This document shows positions 45,766-54,689 of a stretch of 64,000 nt of DNA, one piece after another (the stretch's first letter is position 1; every line of letters starts with the position of its first letter). The stretch comes from JAUMBM01 sp964441755 (GTDB lineage: Bacteria > Bacteroidota > Bacteroidia > Chitinophagales > Saprospiraceae). Under the pieces are notes generated by a model. The model made no database searches, was not told the origin of the DNA, and saw only the letters and a list, made by a program, of their open reading frames with translations. Where the stretch lies: NCBI GenBank assembly GCA_964441755.1, contig CAYTVG010000017.1, positions 1 through 64,000 on the forward strand, in the 5' to 3' direction. Position numbers and translations under genes: made by a program.

Positions 45766-45881
45766 GAGCCGCAGGGGCGGCTCGCGGGCGTGTATGATGG
45801 TGTCACCCTCAGGAAGGGCCGGCTGGCAGCCGGCCCTTTCTGAGAAAATATTTTTGTCAGCGCCACCGGCGCTGACAAAAA
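45766..45881. repeat. Three perfect hairpins in a row
   Basis: Three perfect inverted repeats with unrelated stems occupy the gap between the Moco subunit gene and xdhC: 45766-45783 (7 bp, loop AGGG), 45814-45838 (11 bp, loop GGC) and 45851-45881 (14 bp, loop ACC, flanked by T5/A5). They may reduce or process the polycistronic transcript. Confidence 0.75.
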
Positions 45882-45926
45882 CCTCGCCATCTTCTGCCTC
45901 ATAACATTGTTGATCAGCTTTATACA

Positions 45927-47051
45927 ATGAAAGAAATCAGGGAAATCACCACCGCCTATGAGCAGGCAGTGGTAGCGGGCAAGCGGGCCGCACTGGCAAC
46001 CGTCGTGCAGGTCGAGGGCTCTTCGTATCGCCGCGCAGGCGCCCGCATGCTCATCACCGAAGACGGGCGACTGACCGGCGCCATCAGTGGCGGCTGCCTG
46101 GAAGGCGACGCCATGCGCAAAGCGCTGCACGTCATCAACGAGCAGCGGCCTATGCTGGTCACCTACGACACCATGGACGAAGACGATGCCACGCTGGGCG
46201 TGGGGCTGGGCTGCCAGGGCATCATACAGGTGCTCATAGAGCCTGTATTGCCGGCCGACCCGCTCAATCCGCTGGCGCTGCTGCGGCAGGCGACTGCCCG
46301 CCGGCAGCCGGGCCTGCTGGCTACGGTTTTTTCCCTCAAAAACCGCCGACAGGCGCAGCCCGGCACGCGGCTGTATGTGGGCGCCGACGGGCAGGCCCTG
46401 GGTGGCTTTCCCCTGCCCGGCCTTGCGGGCCGCTGGCAGGCTGACAGCTCGCTGCTACTGCAAGACCGCCAAAGCCAGTGGGTAGCGCATGAGGAGGGAG
46501 ATGAAAGCTATGTGATCTTTTACGACTACCTGCAGCCTTCCGTTTCGCTGGTCATCCTCGGTGCCGGCAACGATGTAATGCCGCTGGCCGACATGGCCGA
46601 TCTGCTCGGCTGGGAGGTGCGGGTGCTCGACGGCAGGGCCAACTATGCCCGGGCCGACCGCTTCGCCAGCGCCTGTCAGGTGCTGGTGGCCAGGCCCGAA
46701 GAGGTGCTGCAGCACGTAGCCGTCGACGAATGGACGGTTTTTGCCCTCATGACGCACAATTACAACTACGATAAGGCTGCGCTGCACGCCTTGTGCCGCC
46801 GGCAGGTGCGCTATGTGGCTATGCTGGGCCCCAAAAAGAAAATCACGCGCATACTGGAGGAGTATGCGGAAGAAGGGCGGCCGCTGTCGGAAGCTGAGCG
46901 CGCTATCATCCACAGCCCTGCCGGCCTTGATATCGGTGCCGAGACTTCGGAGGAAATTGCGCTCTCGATACTGGCTGAAATCAAGGCCTTTTTGAGCGGG
47001 AGGCAGTTGCATTCGCTGCGGGATAAGCCTACGGCTATACATGCGCCTTAG
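45927..47051 (+). CDS. xdhC: XdhC-family molybdenum cofactor maturation factor
   Basis: A 374-residue protein with the N-terminal XdhC/CoxI domain (VEGSSYRRAGARMLITEDG, AISGGCLEGD) and a C-terminal Rossmann domain (SLVILGAGNDVMPLADMADL, VALM-type segment FALMTHNYNYDKAAL, and SPAGLDIGAETSEEIALSIL). XdhC proteins insert or sulfurate Moco in xanthine-oxidase-family enzymes, fitting the adjacent hydroxylase. It lies about 160 bases after the large subunit and probably forms one transcript with it, depending on how much the three hairpins terminate. Confidence 0.92.
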   Translation: MKEIREITTAYEQAVVAGKRAALATVVQVEGSSYRRAGARMLITEDGRLTGAISGGCLEGDAMRKALHVINEQRPMLVTYDTMDEDDATLGVGLGCQGIIQVLIEPVLPADPLNPLALLRQATARRQPGLLATVFSLKNRRQAQPGTRLYVGADGQALGGFPLPGLAGRWQADSSLLLQDRQSQWVAHEEGDESYVIFYDYLQPSVSLVILGAGNDVMPLADMADLLGWEVRVLDGRANYARADRFASACQVLVARPEEVLQHVAVDEWTVFALMTHNYNYDKAALHALCRRQVRYVAMLGPKKKITRILEEYAEEGRPLSEAERAIIHSPAGLDIGAETSEEIALSILAEIKAFLSGRQLHSLRDKPTAIHAP

Positions 47052-47052
47052 G

Positions 47053-47177
47053 GCTTGCATTGGCGGCTGTTGCTGCCAATGCAAGCTTGGCGAGTTGGAG
47101 ATTTTTTTCAAAAATCTCCAACTATCGCCGCATGATTCATGTGTTGGCGGCTCAGGCCGCCAACACATGAATCATGC
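47053..47177. repeat. Three hairpins between convergent genes
   Basis: 47053-47086 (12-bp arms and a GGC..GCT apex), 47094-47122 (13 bp, loop TTC) and 47130-47177 (22-bp perfect stem, loop TCAG, apex GGCGGC/GCCGCC). The last ends two bases before the convergent stop codon of the lipase-like gene. They are strong candidates for bidirectional termination. Confidence 0.75.
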
Positions 47178-47178
47178 A

Positions 47179-48522
47179 TTAATCAAACACAGCCACCACT
47201 ACCCCATCGCTATTGGACTTCCAGTTGGGCACCTGCAGACTGCGGCCGTTGTACTCCAGGCGGATACTCCCGGGCGTAGCCGTAGGCATAAAATAGTCAA
47301 TACCCACCATGAAGGAGGTCAGAAAATTGAAAGCCGCATGGATATTGCCGCTCGACTGCCCGTTGCCATCGTCGTAGAGGAAGAAAGCAATAGAGGTGCG
47401 GGCCGGCGCTGCATAGGTGGCCGTAGCCAGATTGAAATCATTGACGCTCAACTGATCCCGCTGGTGAATAACCGCTTTGTTGGCCGAAAATACCGCCAGC
47501 ACCGTCTGGTTGTCGTTGCGGGGGATACCTGACAACAATATGCCGGCGATGGAGCTGGGCGGCGGGAAAAGGCGGAGATAGACCAGCTTATCGGACCGAC
47601 TGAAAGGCTCGCGGTAGTAGTGGATGGGCCGGTCGGCCGGATTGGCGGAGCGCACAAAAAATTCGTAATACGTCTGCGGTTTGCCGGTCCACGGTCCCCA
47701 GTTGCCTTGCTCATCGGTCAGCAGGCTGGCATCGGGTGTGGTACGCAGGCGGCTGCCGGTGGCAGGATCCAGCGCATAAATTTCTACCGTGGCCTGCGCC
47801 AGCGGTCTGTTTTCGCCCAGGGTCACGACCCTGCCCGCCAGCTGCAGGCTGCTCTCGGCGACTACAGAAAGGGTTGTCGGCTGCTTGCCTTCATTGAAAA
47901 AAGAAAACAAGGCCTCGAAACTCTGCGGAGACGTGGCAATCTCATAATGATCGAGCTCAGCGAAAGACACGTTGGTGGCGCCGGGGATATCAGCGCCTTG
48001 TACGATCTTGTCGCCCGACGACCACAGGTTGAGCGTAGGGACACTGCCATTGGGTCCTGCCGGCTGCGGCTGTGGCGAACTACCGATGTGGGCATAGCGC
48101 GCCACTTTGGCCGCTCTGGCCGCATCTGACAAATAACTGTAACACAGTCCTCCGCCGGCCGAATGCCCGGCCAGGTGTATCTGGCTCTTACTGTGCTGCT
48201 GCATCACCCGGTTGACCAGCGAATCGAGCCGCAGCAGGGCGTCGCCCTGGTTGCCGAGTGTGTTCCAGTCGAAGACGTAGAGATAATCACCGCAGTAGCG
48301 GTTGGAAGAAAAGCGCTGTGCCTGAGAGGCATAGGTATCGCCTGATGCCAGAAAGCCGTGCACAAAAATGACGGGCACGTAGCTTGTATCACAACTGGGC
48401 GTGGGGATGACCGGATTGACCGGGTCATCGTCTTTGCAGGCTTGTATGCTCAGCGAAAAGGTGATGAATGCGATGGCTGTCAGGTAGGTCAGCAACCGTT
48501 TCCACAATGGCAGGTTAGTCAT
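47179..48522 (-). CDS. Lipase-like alpha/beta hydrolase, lipoprotein
   Basis: About 447 residues. It starts MTNLPLWKRLLTYLTAIAF and reaches a lipobox (SIQAC). The hydrolase core has VPVIFVHGFLASGDTY (oxyanion) and LAGHSAGGGLCYSYL with the nucleophile serine, and a catalytic histidine probably in ELDHYEIA. A C-terminal half of beta-sandwich type (FEALFSFFNEG ... VVTLGENRPLAQATVEIYAL) resembles a carboxypeptidase-regulatory or Ig-like module. It may be an outer-membrane-associated lipase; the substrate is unknown. An ATG nine codons upstream is less good because it separates the signal from the N-terminus. Confidence 0.78.
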   Translation of the reverse strand: MTNLPLWKRLLTYLTAIAFITFSLSIQACKDDDPVNPVIPTPSCDTSYVPVIFVHGFLASGDTYASQAQRFSSNRYCGDYLYVFDWNTLGNQGDALLRLDSLVNRVMQQHSKSQIHLAGHSAGGGLCYSYLSDAARAAKVARYAHIGSSPQPQPAGPNGSVPTLNLWSSGDKIVQGADIPGATNVSFAELDHYEIATSPQSFEALFSFFNEGKQPTTLSVVAESSLQLAGRVVTLGENRPLAQATVEIYALDPATGSRLRTTPDASLLTDEQGNWGPWTGKPQTYYEFFVRSANPADRPIHYYREPFSRSDKLVYLRLFPPPSSIAGILLSGIPRNDNQTVLAVFSANKAVIHQRDQLSVNDFNLATATYAAPARTSIAFFLYDDGNGQSSGNIHAAFNFLTSFMVGIDYFMPTATPGSIRLEYNGRSLQVPNWKSNSDGVVVAVFD

Positions 48523-48630
48523 AGTATGTAATTTTGCCGGGTTGTTCAAAAATGCTTATAAACTGCACTCAATATACTCATTTGTTGCCGTTTGTATAAT
48601 TTTTTTTAGGGTAATGGCAGTTATAAGCCT

Positions 48631-48839
48631 GCATTGCTGCCGCTGGCAGCAATGCAAAAAAACACTATTGGGCGGTTGGCACCGCCCAATAGTGCCTGTC
48701 TGCTTGCATTGCTGCCGCTGCAATGCAAAAAAACACTTTTGGGCGGTTGGTACCGCCCAAAAGTGCCTGCCTGCTTGCATTGCTGCCAGCGGCAGCAATG
48801 CAAAAAAAACGTCTGGGCGGTGCCAACCGCCCAGACGTT
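48631..48839. repeat. Tandem (A-B)x3 hairpin array
   Basis: Three copies of a two-hairpin unit, repeating about every 73 bases. Hairpin A has stem GCATTGCTGCC (48631-48655, 48706-48726 shortened, 48777-48801) and is followed by seven or eight A. Hairpin B has an apex GGGCGGT-(TGGC, TGGT or GCCA)-ACCGCCC with a unit-specific outer stem (48663-48694, 48734-48765, 48808-48839). In the third unit both loops are inverted. The last hairpin ends exactly at the stop of the NADH dehydrogenase gene. No coding frame fits. Confidence 0.85.
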
Positions 48840-50146
48840 TTAATACCCCGCAGCCTGCGAAAACTCCATCTCTGAACGCTTAGGCCTCGTAATCAGTCGG
48901 ATAGACCGCTGATAGCTAAAATAACTCCACATCCAGTTGATGAACACCACCACGCGGTTGCGGAAACCCACCAGCAACATAAGGTGCAGGAACATCCACC
49001 CCAGCCAGGCAATGAAACCCTGAGAACGCAGCCCGAAAATCTCCATGACGGCCTTGTGGCGCCCCACCGTGGCCATGGTGCCCGGATCGAAATAACGGAA
49101 AGGCAACAGCGGCTGTTGGCGATGCAGGCGCAGCAGATTTTTGGCCAAATGTTTCGCCTGCTGAATAGCCGGCGTGCAGATCATCGGATGCCCCTGCGGG
49201 TAGTGGGGATCAGCCGTCATCAGCGCTACATCGCCAAAGCGTAGATATTGGCGTAGCCCTGAATGCGGTTGTGCGCATCCACCTGATAGCGGCCGGCACG
49301 CCCCAGACAGTCGGCAGCCAGCCCCGGAATACCCTTGGCTTTAACCCCCGCAGCCCAGATGACCGTATCCGTCTCCAGCGTCTCTCCGTTGCTAAGCTGC
49401 AGCCGGTGCCCGTCGAAGCCGACCACCGAAGTGCTTAGCTTTACATCTACCCCCATTTCGCGCAGAAAGGTCAGCACAGCAGCAGACGACTGCTCGGACA
49501 TAGCTGCCAGCAGCCGCGGAGCAGCCTCCACGAGATGCACCTGCATGTGCTCGGCATTCAGCTCCCGATAATCGGCCGGCAGCACATTTTTCTTCATCTC
49601 CGCCAGGGCACCCGCCGTCTCTACCCCGGTAGGCCCGCCACCCACCACCACAAAGTTGAGTACCCGTTTTTCGGCAGGCGTCCCCTTAAGGATGAGTGCT
49701 TTCTCAAATTCCTGCAGGATATCACTGCGAAGGTCCAGCGCATCGGAGATGGATTTGAGCTGCATGGCATGCTTCTGCAGGTCCTGATTGCCAAAAAAAT
49801 TGGTTTCCGCCCCGGTTGCGATTACAAGATAATCATAGCGCACCTCCCCTATGGAGGTCAGCAACAAATTTTGTTCGGGCAACACTTCCCGAACTTCTGC
49901 CATTCGAAAGGCAATATTGGGAAACTTGGACACAATCTTCCGCAGTGGATAGGCAATACCGTCGGGACCAATGCCCCCGGCCGCGACCTGGTACAGCATT
50001 GGCTGGAAAGTGTGATAATTATTTTTGTCGAAGAGTGTAACCCGGAAGGGTTTGTTATTCAGAGCTTTGACAAGCTCCAGACCGGCAAATCCACCCCCGA
50101 CAATCACCAGGTGGGGCAGGCTCGTATCCGAATAAGCGTAAGCCAT
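48840..50146 (-). pseudogene. ndh: Type II NADH dehydrogenase, broken by a one-base frameshift
   Basis: The N-terminal part is a flavin reductase of the NDH-2 family: LVIVGGGFAGLELVKALN (FAD site), LIATGAETN-type segment, VVVGGGPTGVETAGALAEM (NADH site) and TVIWAAGVKAKGIPGL. The frame then ends GYANIYAL-AM-stop, while the normal continuation (GD-A-MTADPHYPQGHPM ... AKHLAKNL, to a C-terminal membrane-binding helix MFLHLMLLVGFRNRVVVFIN) is intact in the next frame, 48840-49220. The expected GGC after TTG lacks one G, at about 49234. A sequencing error in a short G-run or a genuine mutation both fit; all downstream sequence is otherwise undamaged. It would feed electrons from NADH to quinone. 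The start is the ATG at 50146 (MAYAYSD); an earlier ATG adds a nonhomologous leader. Confidence 0.88.
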
Positions 50147-50530
50147 GAGCGTATCTTTTTTTGTGAGCGCAATTACATGGTAAGAACAGTTGAGCACCAA
50201 AAATGATTTGCTCTGTACTTGCCAGCAACATGCCCCCAACAACGCTGTAAACACAATATTTTTGCTTTCACGCTAAATAGTCAGTGCATTTATTACCACT
50301 TTGACGACCAACCAAATTAAATAGCACAAAACCCGCCAAAAAAAATTTACCAATTGCGAAATTTTATTTGGTAATCGTATACTAAATTTACAAATCAGCG
50401 CGTTCGCAATTGTACATAACCGCTTACCTATCATACTATTATATGGATGTTAGCAGCTTATGTGCAAATAATCCATTTTCGCAACGGGCTGTGCAGGAGT
50501 TAGCGACTGTGCAGCAAAAACACAGGCATT
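50147..50530. other. Divergent intergenic region
   Basis: 384 bases between the ndh start and the pectate-lyase-like gene. It is AT-rich in the middle (50290-50400) with no frame of note. It should hold two promoters, but I see no perfect TTTG-N19-TAnnTTTG on either strand. Confidence 0.45.
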
Positions 50531-53500
50531 ATGCCCCGTAACTACCCATACAGCTGCTGGCTGCTACTGCTGGCCATAGTCAGTCTGCAGCTACCTCTCC
50601 GAGCGCAGATTCCTGCCTTTCCCGGTGCCGAAGGTTTCGGTGCTCAGGCCAGCGGTGGCCGCGGAGGGCAAGTCATCTACGTCACCAATCTCAATGTATC
50701 GGGCCCTGGTTCGCTGCAGGCAGCACTCAATACGCCGGGGCCGCGCTACATCCTCTTCAAAGTCAGCGGTGTCATACCGGGAACGGTGCAGATACCTGTG
50801 GGCGGTGGCAACTTTACCTTGGCGGGCCAGACATCGCCCGGCGGCATCATTGTCCGTGGCCTGCTGGCCTACAACGATGCCAGTCCGACGGCCAGCAACA
50901 TCATCATCCGCCACCTGCGCTCCCGCATTGGCGACACCCAGCTCTACCCCACACCCCACTGGTTGGCAGAAGACGGGCTCACCCTGGGCGGCGTTCGCAA
51001 TGCCATCATCGACCACTGTTCCTTTGCCCATGCTACGGATGAAGCTGTGGATATTTCGCGCTGCTCGCAGCTGACCATTCAGTATTGCATGCTGTCAGAA
51101 ACGCTCGGCAGCCACGCCTACCTTGGAGGGATGCTCATCAACTACTCCTCTGCCCAAAGTCAGCTTGACAGCCTCAGCATCCACCACAACCTATGGAACC
51201 GCATAGGTGGGCGCATGCCCGAAATCTCCTGTGAGGGCGGCAACTGCGCCGGCAAAACCCTGCGGCTGGAGGTATCCAACAATCTCTTCTGGGACCAGCA
51301 GATACAGATGTACTACGATCCGGCTCCTCCCTTTTATGTTGATGCCAACTTCGTAGGCAATACAGGCGTTGGCCGCTCTGCTTACGGGGGCCCCCTTTTT
51401 AACTACAATTTCCTGAGCTACAGTGCCAACGATCTTTATGTCAGCGGCAACAGCATGCCTGCTTACCCGGGCTGGTCCGACTACGATCTTTTTTACTGCT
51501 GCAACGACTTCAACCTGTATGGCCCCAACACGACACTGGGGCAGGCCAACCGCCTGAGCAGCCGTCACCCCTACCCTGCCATCAGCTACACACCTGCGGC
51601 CAGTCTGCGCACTACCCTTACAGCCCAGGCGGGTGCTTTTCCGCGCGACAGTATGGACCGCCGCCTGCTCAAATACGTCATCAGCAACACCTTTGACCCC
51701 AGCCCGGTTGACCAGGCGGGTGCCAATGACCCTTTTCTCATCAGCAACAACCTTACCCCTCCACAGGACAGCGACAATGATGGTATGCCTGACAGCTGGG
51801 AACTGCAGTACGGCCTCAATCCAAATCAGCAGGACCACAACGGCAGTCAGTTGTCGGTATCGCTCACCGGCATTGCCGGCTATACCAATCTCGAGTGCTA
51901 CCTGCATCAGCTAGCCGTTGGCCTGAGCAATCCGGTGGCCAGTTGTGATGCGCCGGCTTCAACCAGCCTGCAAGCTTCCCTAATTACCCACCAGTCGGCA
52001 CGCCTCCAGTGCCTTGTCACCACTTTTGCCGGCTACGACTGGCGCTACCGCCTGCTGGGCGCAAGCAGCTGGACCGACCTGCCTGCCAGCAGCACACCTT
52101 TGTACGAACTCGGCGGCCTGGCTGCCTCCACACAATATGAGTTTCAGGTAAAGGTGCAGTGCGGCAGCAGCTGGAGCAACTGGTCGGAATCTGTCCGCTT
52201 CCTCACGGCAGCCCCGCCTTGTACTGCACCGGTAGCTGCGCACCTGAGCGTCAACGGCCTGAGCACTGTCACAGCCATCCTCAATTGCAGCACGCCGGCC
52301 GTTATTGCTTTTGATTGGCGCTACCGCGTACAGGGCAGCAGCAGCTGGACGGAGCTGCCGGCGAGTACGGCTCCTTTTGTACAGCTCAGCGGACTCAGCC
52401 CTGCCACTACCTATGAGTACCAGGTGCAGGTGCAATGTGGTATCAACTGGAGCGACTGGTCGGTTGCACAATTTTTCACTACCCTTACACCCCCCTGCAG
52501 CACTCCGAGTCTCAATCAAATGACTGTCAGTAATATAAGTACTCAGGCTGCTACCCTCCATTGTGCGATGACCGGCGTCGATCAATACGGCTGGCGCTAC
52601 AGAGCCATCGGCGCTGCCGGCTGGACGGATCTGCCGGCAACCAGCGGCGGTAGTCAGCAGCTCAGTGGGCTCAGCCAGCTCAGCAGTTATGAGTTTCAGG
52701 TAGCCATACAATGTCAGGGCGTGTGGACCGGCTGGTCGCTGGCGCAATCATTTAGTACACTGGGCAGCTGCAGCCCTCCCGCTGCCGGACAGTTCACGGC
52801 CAGCGCGATTACCACCACTACCGCCAGTCTGCAGTGCCTGTTGTCGGGCGCCACGGCCTATGACTGGCGCTACCGACAGCAGGGCAGCAGCAGCTGGACG
52901 GAGCTGCCGGCAGGCCCTCAGCCCACGGTCAGCCTGGGCGGGCTGCAGCCCGCTACCAGCTACGAATACCAAGTCGCTCAGCAGTGCGGCAGCCTGTGGA
53001 GCGCCTGGTCGGTCAGCAATACTTTCACCACCCTCTCGCCGCCATGCCCGTCGCCTGTAATAGCCCAGCTTTCGGTGAGCCTGCTTACCCCCTACACAGC
53101 TCAGCTCAACTGCAGTCAGAGCGGCGTACTCGCCTACGATTGGCGCTACCGCACCATTGGCAGCAACAGCTGGACGCTTCTGAACCCCTCACTGCTACCC
53201 CTGGCAAGCATCAGCAATCTGCAGCCCACTACCGGCTACGAGTTTCAGGTGGCTGTACAGTGCAGCAGCAACAACTGGAGCGGCTGGTCGGCCTCGCAGA
53301 TCTTTTTCACGCCCGAAGATCAGTGCCTGCCGCCCAATTTTGCCCAAATGGGCGTCACAACCCTGAGTTCCGTGAGCGTGCGACTGCACGTCTACCTGAG
53401 TGCAGGTATCAATACCTATGACTGGCGTTACCGACAGTCCGGCGCTGCCAGCTGGGCGGACCTGCCTGCCACTACGGTCAGTCACTTCGACCTGACGGGG

Positions 53501-53914
53501 CTGCTGCCGGGTAGCCAGTACGAATACCAGGCGGCGGTGCGCTGTGGCAGTCAATGGAGTCAGTGGTCTGCGGCGAGGCGATTTTTGACGCCGAGCACCC
53601 TGGCCGATCAGGAGGCTGGCTACATCAGCCAGGCGACGGAGCAGCAGCAGGCTGCCGCCAGCCTGCTGCTGCTGCCCGTACCTGTACAACAACAACTCGA
53701 GCTGCATGTCCGCACAGCCGTTCCTGCCAGCTTCGAGCTGCAGCTGCACGACATGAGCGGCAGGCTGCTCCTGCGGCAGCCGCTGGGCTTTTCGGCGGCA
53801 GCCGAGCAGCACCACAGTCTGCCCCTGCAGGGGCTGCCGGCTGGCTCTTACTTGCTGCGGCTGGTATCGGAAAAAGAAATCCTGCAGGCGCGATTTGTAA
53901 AAGTCGCTGACTAG
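50531..53914 (+). CDS. Pectate-lyase-like secreted protein with FN3-like repeats and T9SS domain
   Basis: A 1127-residue protein. Signal peptide (about 1-26), then a right-handed beta-helix of the pectate lyase type: FPGAEGFGAQASGGRGG, VTNLNVSGPGSLQAAL, IIIRHLRSRIGD and IIDHCSFAHATDEAVDI. About residue 410 has a calcium-binding-like DSDNDGMPDSWELQYGLNP. Six fibronectin-III-like repeats of about 90 residues follow, each with the mark YDWRYR...W..LP (variants such as QYGWRYR), then a C-terminal sorting region with ELQLHDMSGRLLL and LPAGSYLLRLVS. A polysaccharide lyase or hydrolase on the cell surface is likely; catalytic residues were not assigned. It is the only carbohydrate-degrading gene recognised in the window. 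Confidence 0.82.
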   Translation: MPRNYPYSCWLLLLAIVSLQLPLRAQIPAFPGAEGFGAQASGGRGGQVIYVTNLNVSGPGSLQAALNTPGPRYILFKVSGVIPGTVQIPVGGGNFTLAGQTSPGGIIVRGLLAYNDASPTASNIIIRHLRSRIGDTQLYPTPHWLAEDGLTLGGVRNAIIDHCSFAHATDEAVDISRCSQLTIQYCMLSETLGSHAYLGGMLINYSSAQSQLDSLSIHHNLWNRIGGRMPEISCEGGNCAGKTLRLEVSNNLFWDQQIQMYYDPAPPFYVDANFVGNTGVGRSAYGGPLFNYNFLSYSANDLYVSGNSMPAYPGWSDYDLFYCCNDFNLYGPNTTLGQANRLSSRHPYPAISYTPAASLRTTLTAQAGAFPRDSMDRRLLKYVISNTFDPSPVDQAGANDPFLISNNLTPPQDSDNDGMPDSWELQYGLNPNQQDHNGSQLSVSLTGIAGYTNLECYLHQLAVGLSNPVASCDAPASTSLQASLITHQSARLQCLVTTFAGYDWRYRLLGASSWTDLPASSTPLYELGGLAASTQYEFQVKVQCGSSWSNWSESVRFLTAAPPCTAPVAAHLSVNGLSTVTAILNCSTPAVIAFDWRYRVQGSSSWTELPASTAPFVQLSGLSPATTYEYQVQVQCGINWSDWSVAQFFTTLTPPCSTPSLNQMTVSNISTQAATLHCAMTGVDQYGWRYRAIGAAGWTDLPATSGGSQQLSGLSQLSSYEFQVAIQCQGVWTGWSLAQSFSTLGSCSPPAAGQFTASAITTTTASLQCLLSGATAYDWRYRQQGSSSWTELPAGPQPTVSLGGLQPATSYEYQVAQQCGSLWSAWSVSNTFTTLSPPCPSPVIAQLSVSLLTPYTAQLNCSQSGVLAYDWRYRTIGSNSWTLLNPSLLPLASISNLQPTTGYEFQVAVQCSSNNWSGWSASQIFFTPEDQCLPPNFAQMGVTTLSSVSVRLHVYLSAGINTYDWRYRQSGAASWADLPATTVSHFDLTGLLPGSQYEYQAAVRCGSQWSQWSAARRFLTPSTLADQEAGYISQATEQQQAAASLLLLPVPVQQQLELHVRTAVPASFELQLHDMSGRLLLRQPLGFSAAAEQHHSLPLQGLPAGSYLLRLVSEKEILQARFVKVAD

Positions 53915-53931
53915 ACCCGGTCATGCTGTCG

Positions 53932-53971
53932 CATCTCTTTTCGCTGCTGCCTGCAGCGGCGAAAAGAGATG
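53932..53971. terminator. Long hairpin between convergent genes
   Basis: 19-bp stem with one G-T type mismatch (arms 53932-53950 and 53953-53971), located 18 bases after the pectate-lyase-like stop and 38 bases before the convergent ABC gene end. Confidence 0.65.
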
Positions 53972-54008
53972 TGCTTCTTTTGGCGGCCATAGCAGCTTTT
54001 CGTATACC

Positions 54009-54689
54009 CTACCGCGCCAGCAGGCGCGCCAGCACCTCCTCCTGCCCCGGGGCAGCGCTCATCGCCTGCTCCAGCGCATCGAAATCGGCCGGCAGCAGCC
54101 GTTGGCTGAAGCTGCCTGCCTGCAGCCACAGGATTTCATCGCACAGCTCGCGCAGGTTGGCAAAAATATGGGAGGAGAGCAAAATGGTTTTTCCCTGCGA
54201 TTTCATTGCCTTCAAAATCTTGTTGATCAGCATGTTGCTGTGCATATCCACACCATTGTACGGCTCGTCGAGCAGAAAAAAATCATTGCCCTGCAGCAGC
54301 AGGCCCGTCAGGGCCAGCTTTTTTTTCATGCCTGTGGAGTAGGTATCGGCATACTGCTGCAGCGGCAGCTCAAACAGGTTGAACTGCCCGACATCTGCCA
54401 CCGCTGCGCCCCGCGCCTGGCAGAGCAGGCGCAGGTATTCGGCGCCCGTCATGAAGGACATGAAGTAGGGGTCGGTCGGCAACAGGCCGGTGCGGTCTTT
54501 GAAGTGCGGAGGCCGCTCGATCTGGCCGGCATAAGACTCCAGGCCCGCCAGACAGCGAAAGAAGGTTGTCTTGCCCGCGCCGTTGTCACCGACGATGCCG
54601 TACACCCGGCCGGTTTCCAGCTGCAGGGAGATCCCCTTCAGCACCTCATGAGATCCATAGTATTTGCGCAGTCCCTCTATGCTAATCAT
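54009..54689 (-). CDS. ABC transporter ATP-binding protein
   Basis: A 226-residue ATPase: Walker A GIVGDNGAGKTTFFRCLAG, Q-loop region near TGLLPTDPYF, signature STGMKKKLAL and Walker B LLDEPYNGVD. It overlaps the permease gene by eight bases, forming a typical exporter-type pair. The transported substrate is unknown; similar pairs with a short ATPase and a many-helix permease often handle small hydrophobic compounds or peptides (inference). Confidence 0.9.
   Translation of the reverse strand: MISIEGLRKYYGSHEVLKGISLQLETGRVYGIVGDNGAGKTTFFRCLAGLESYAGQIERPPHFKDRTGLLPTDPYFMSFMTGAEYLRLLCQARGAAVADVGQFNLFELPLQQYADTYSTGMKKKLALTGLLLQGNDFFLLDEPYNGVDMHSNMLINKILKAMKSQGKTILLSSHIFANLRELCDEILWLQAGSFSQRLLPADFDALEQAMSAAPGQEEVLARLLAR

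Noticed and set aside
44619..46130. 503-codon frame opposite the Moco subunit and xdhC
   Set aside because: Spans the antisense of two solid genes and the hairpins between them.
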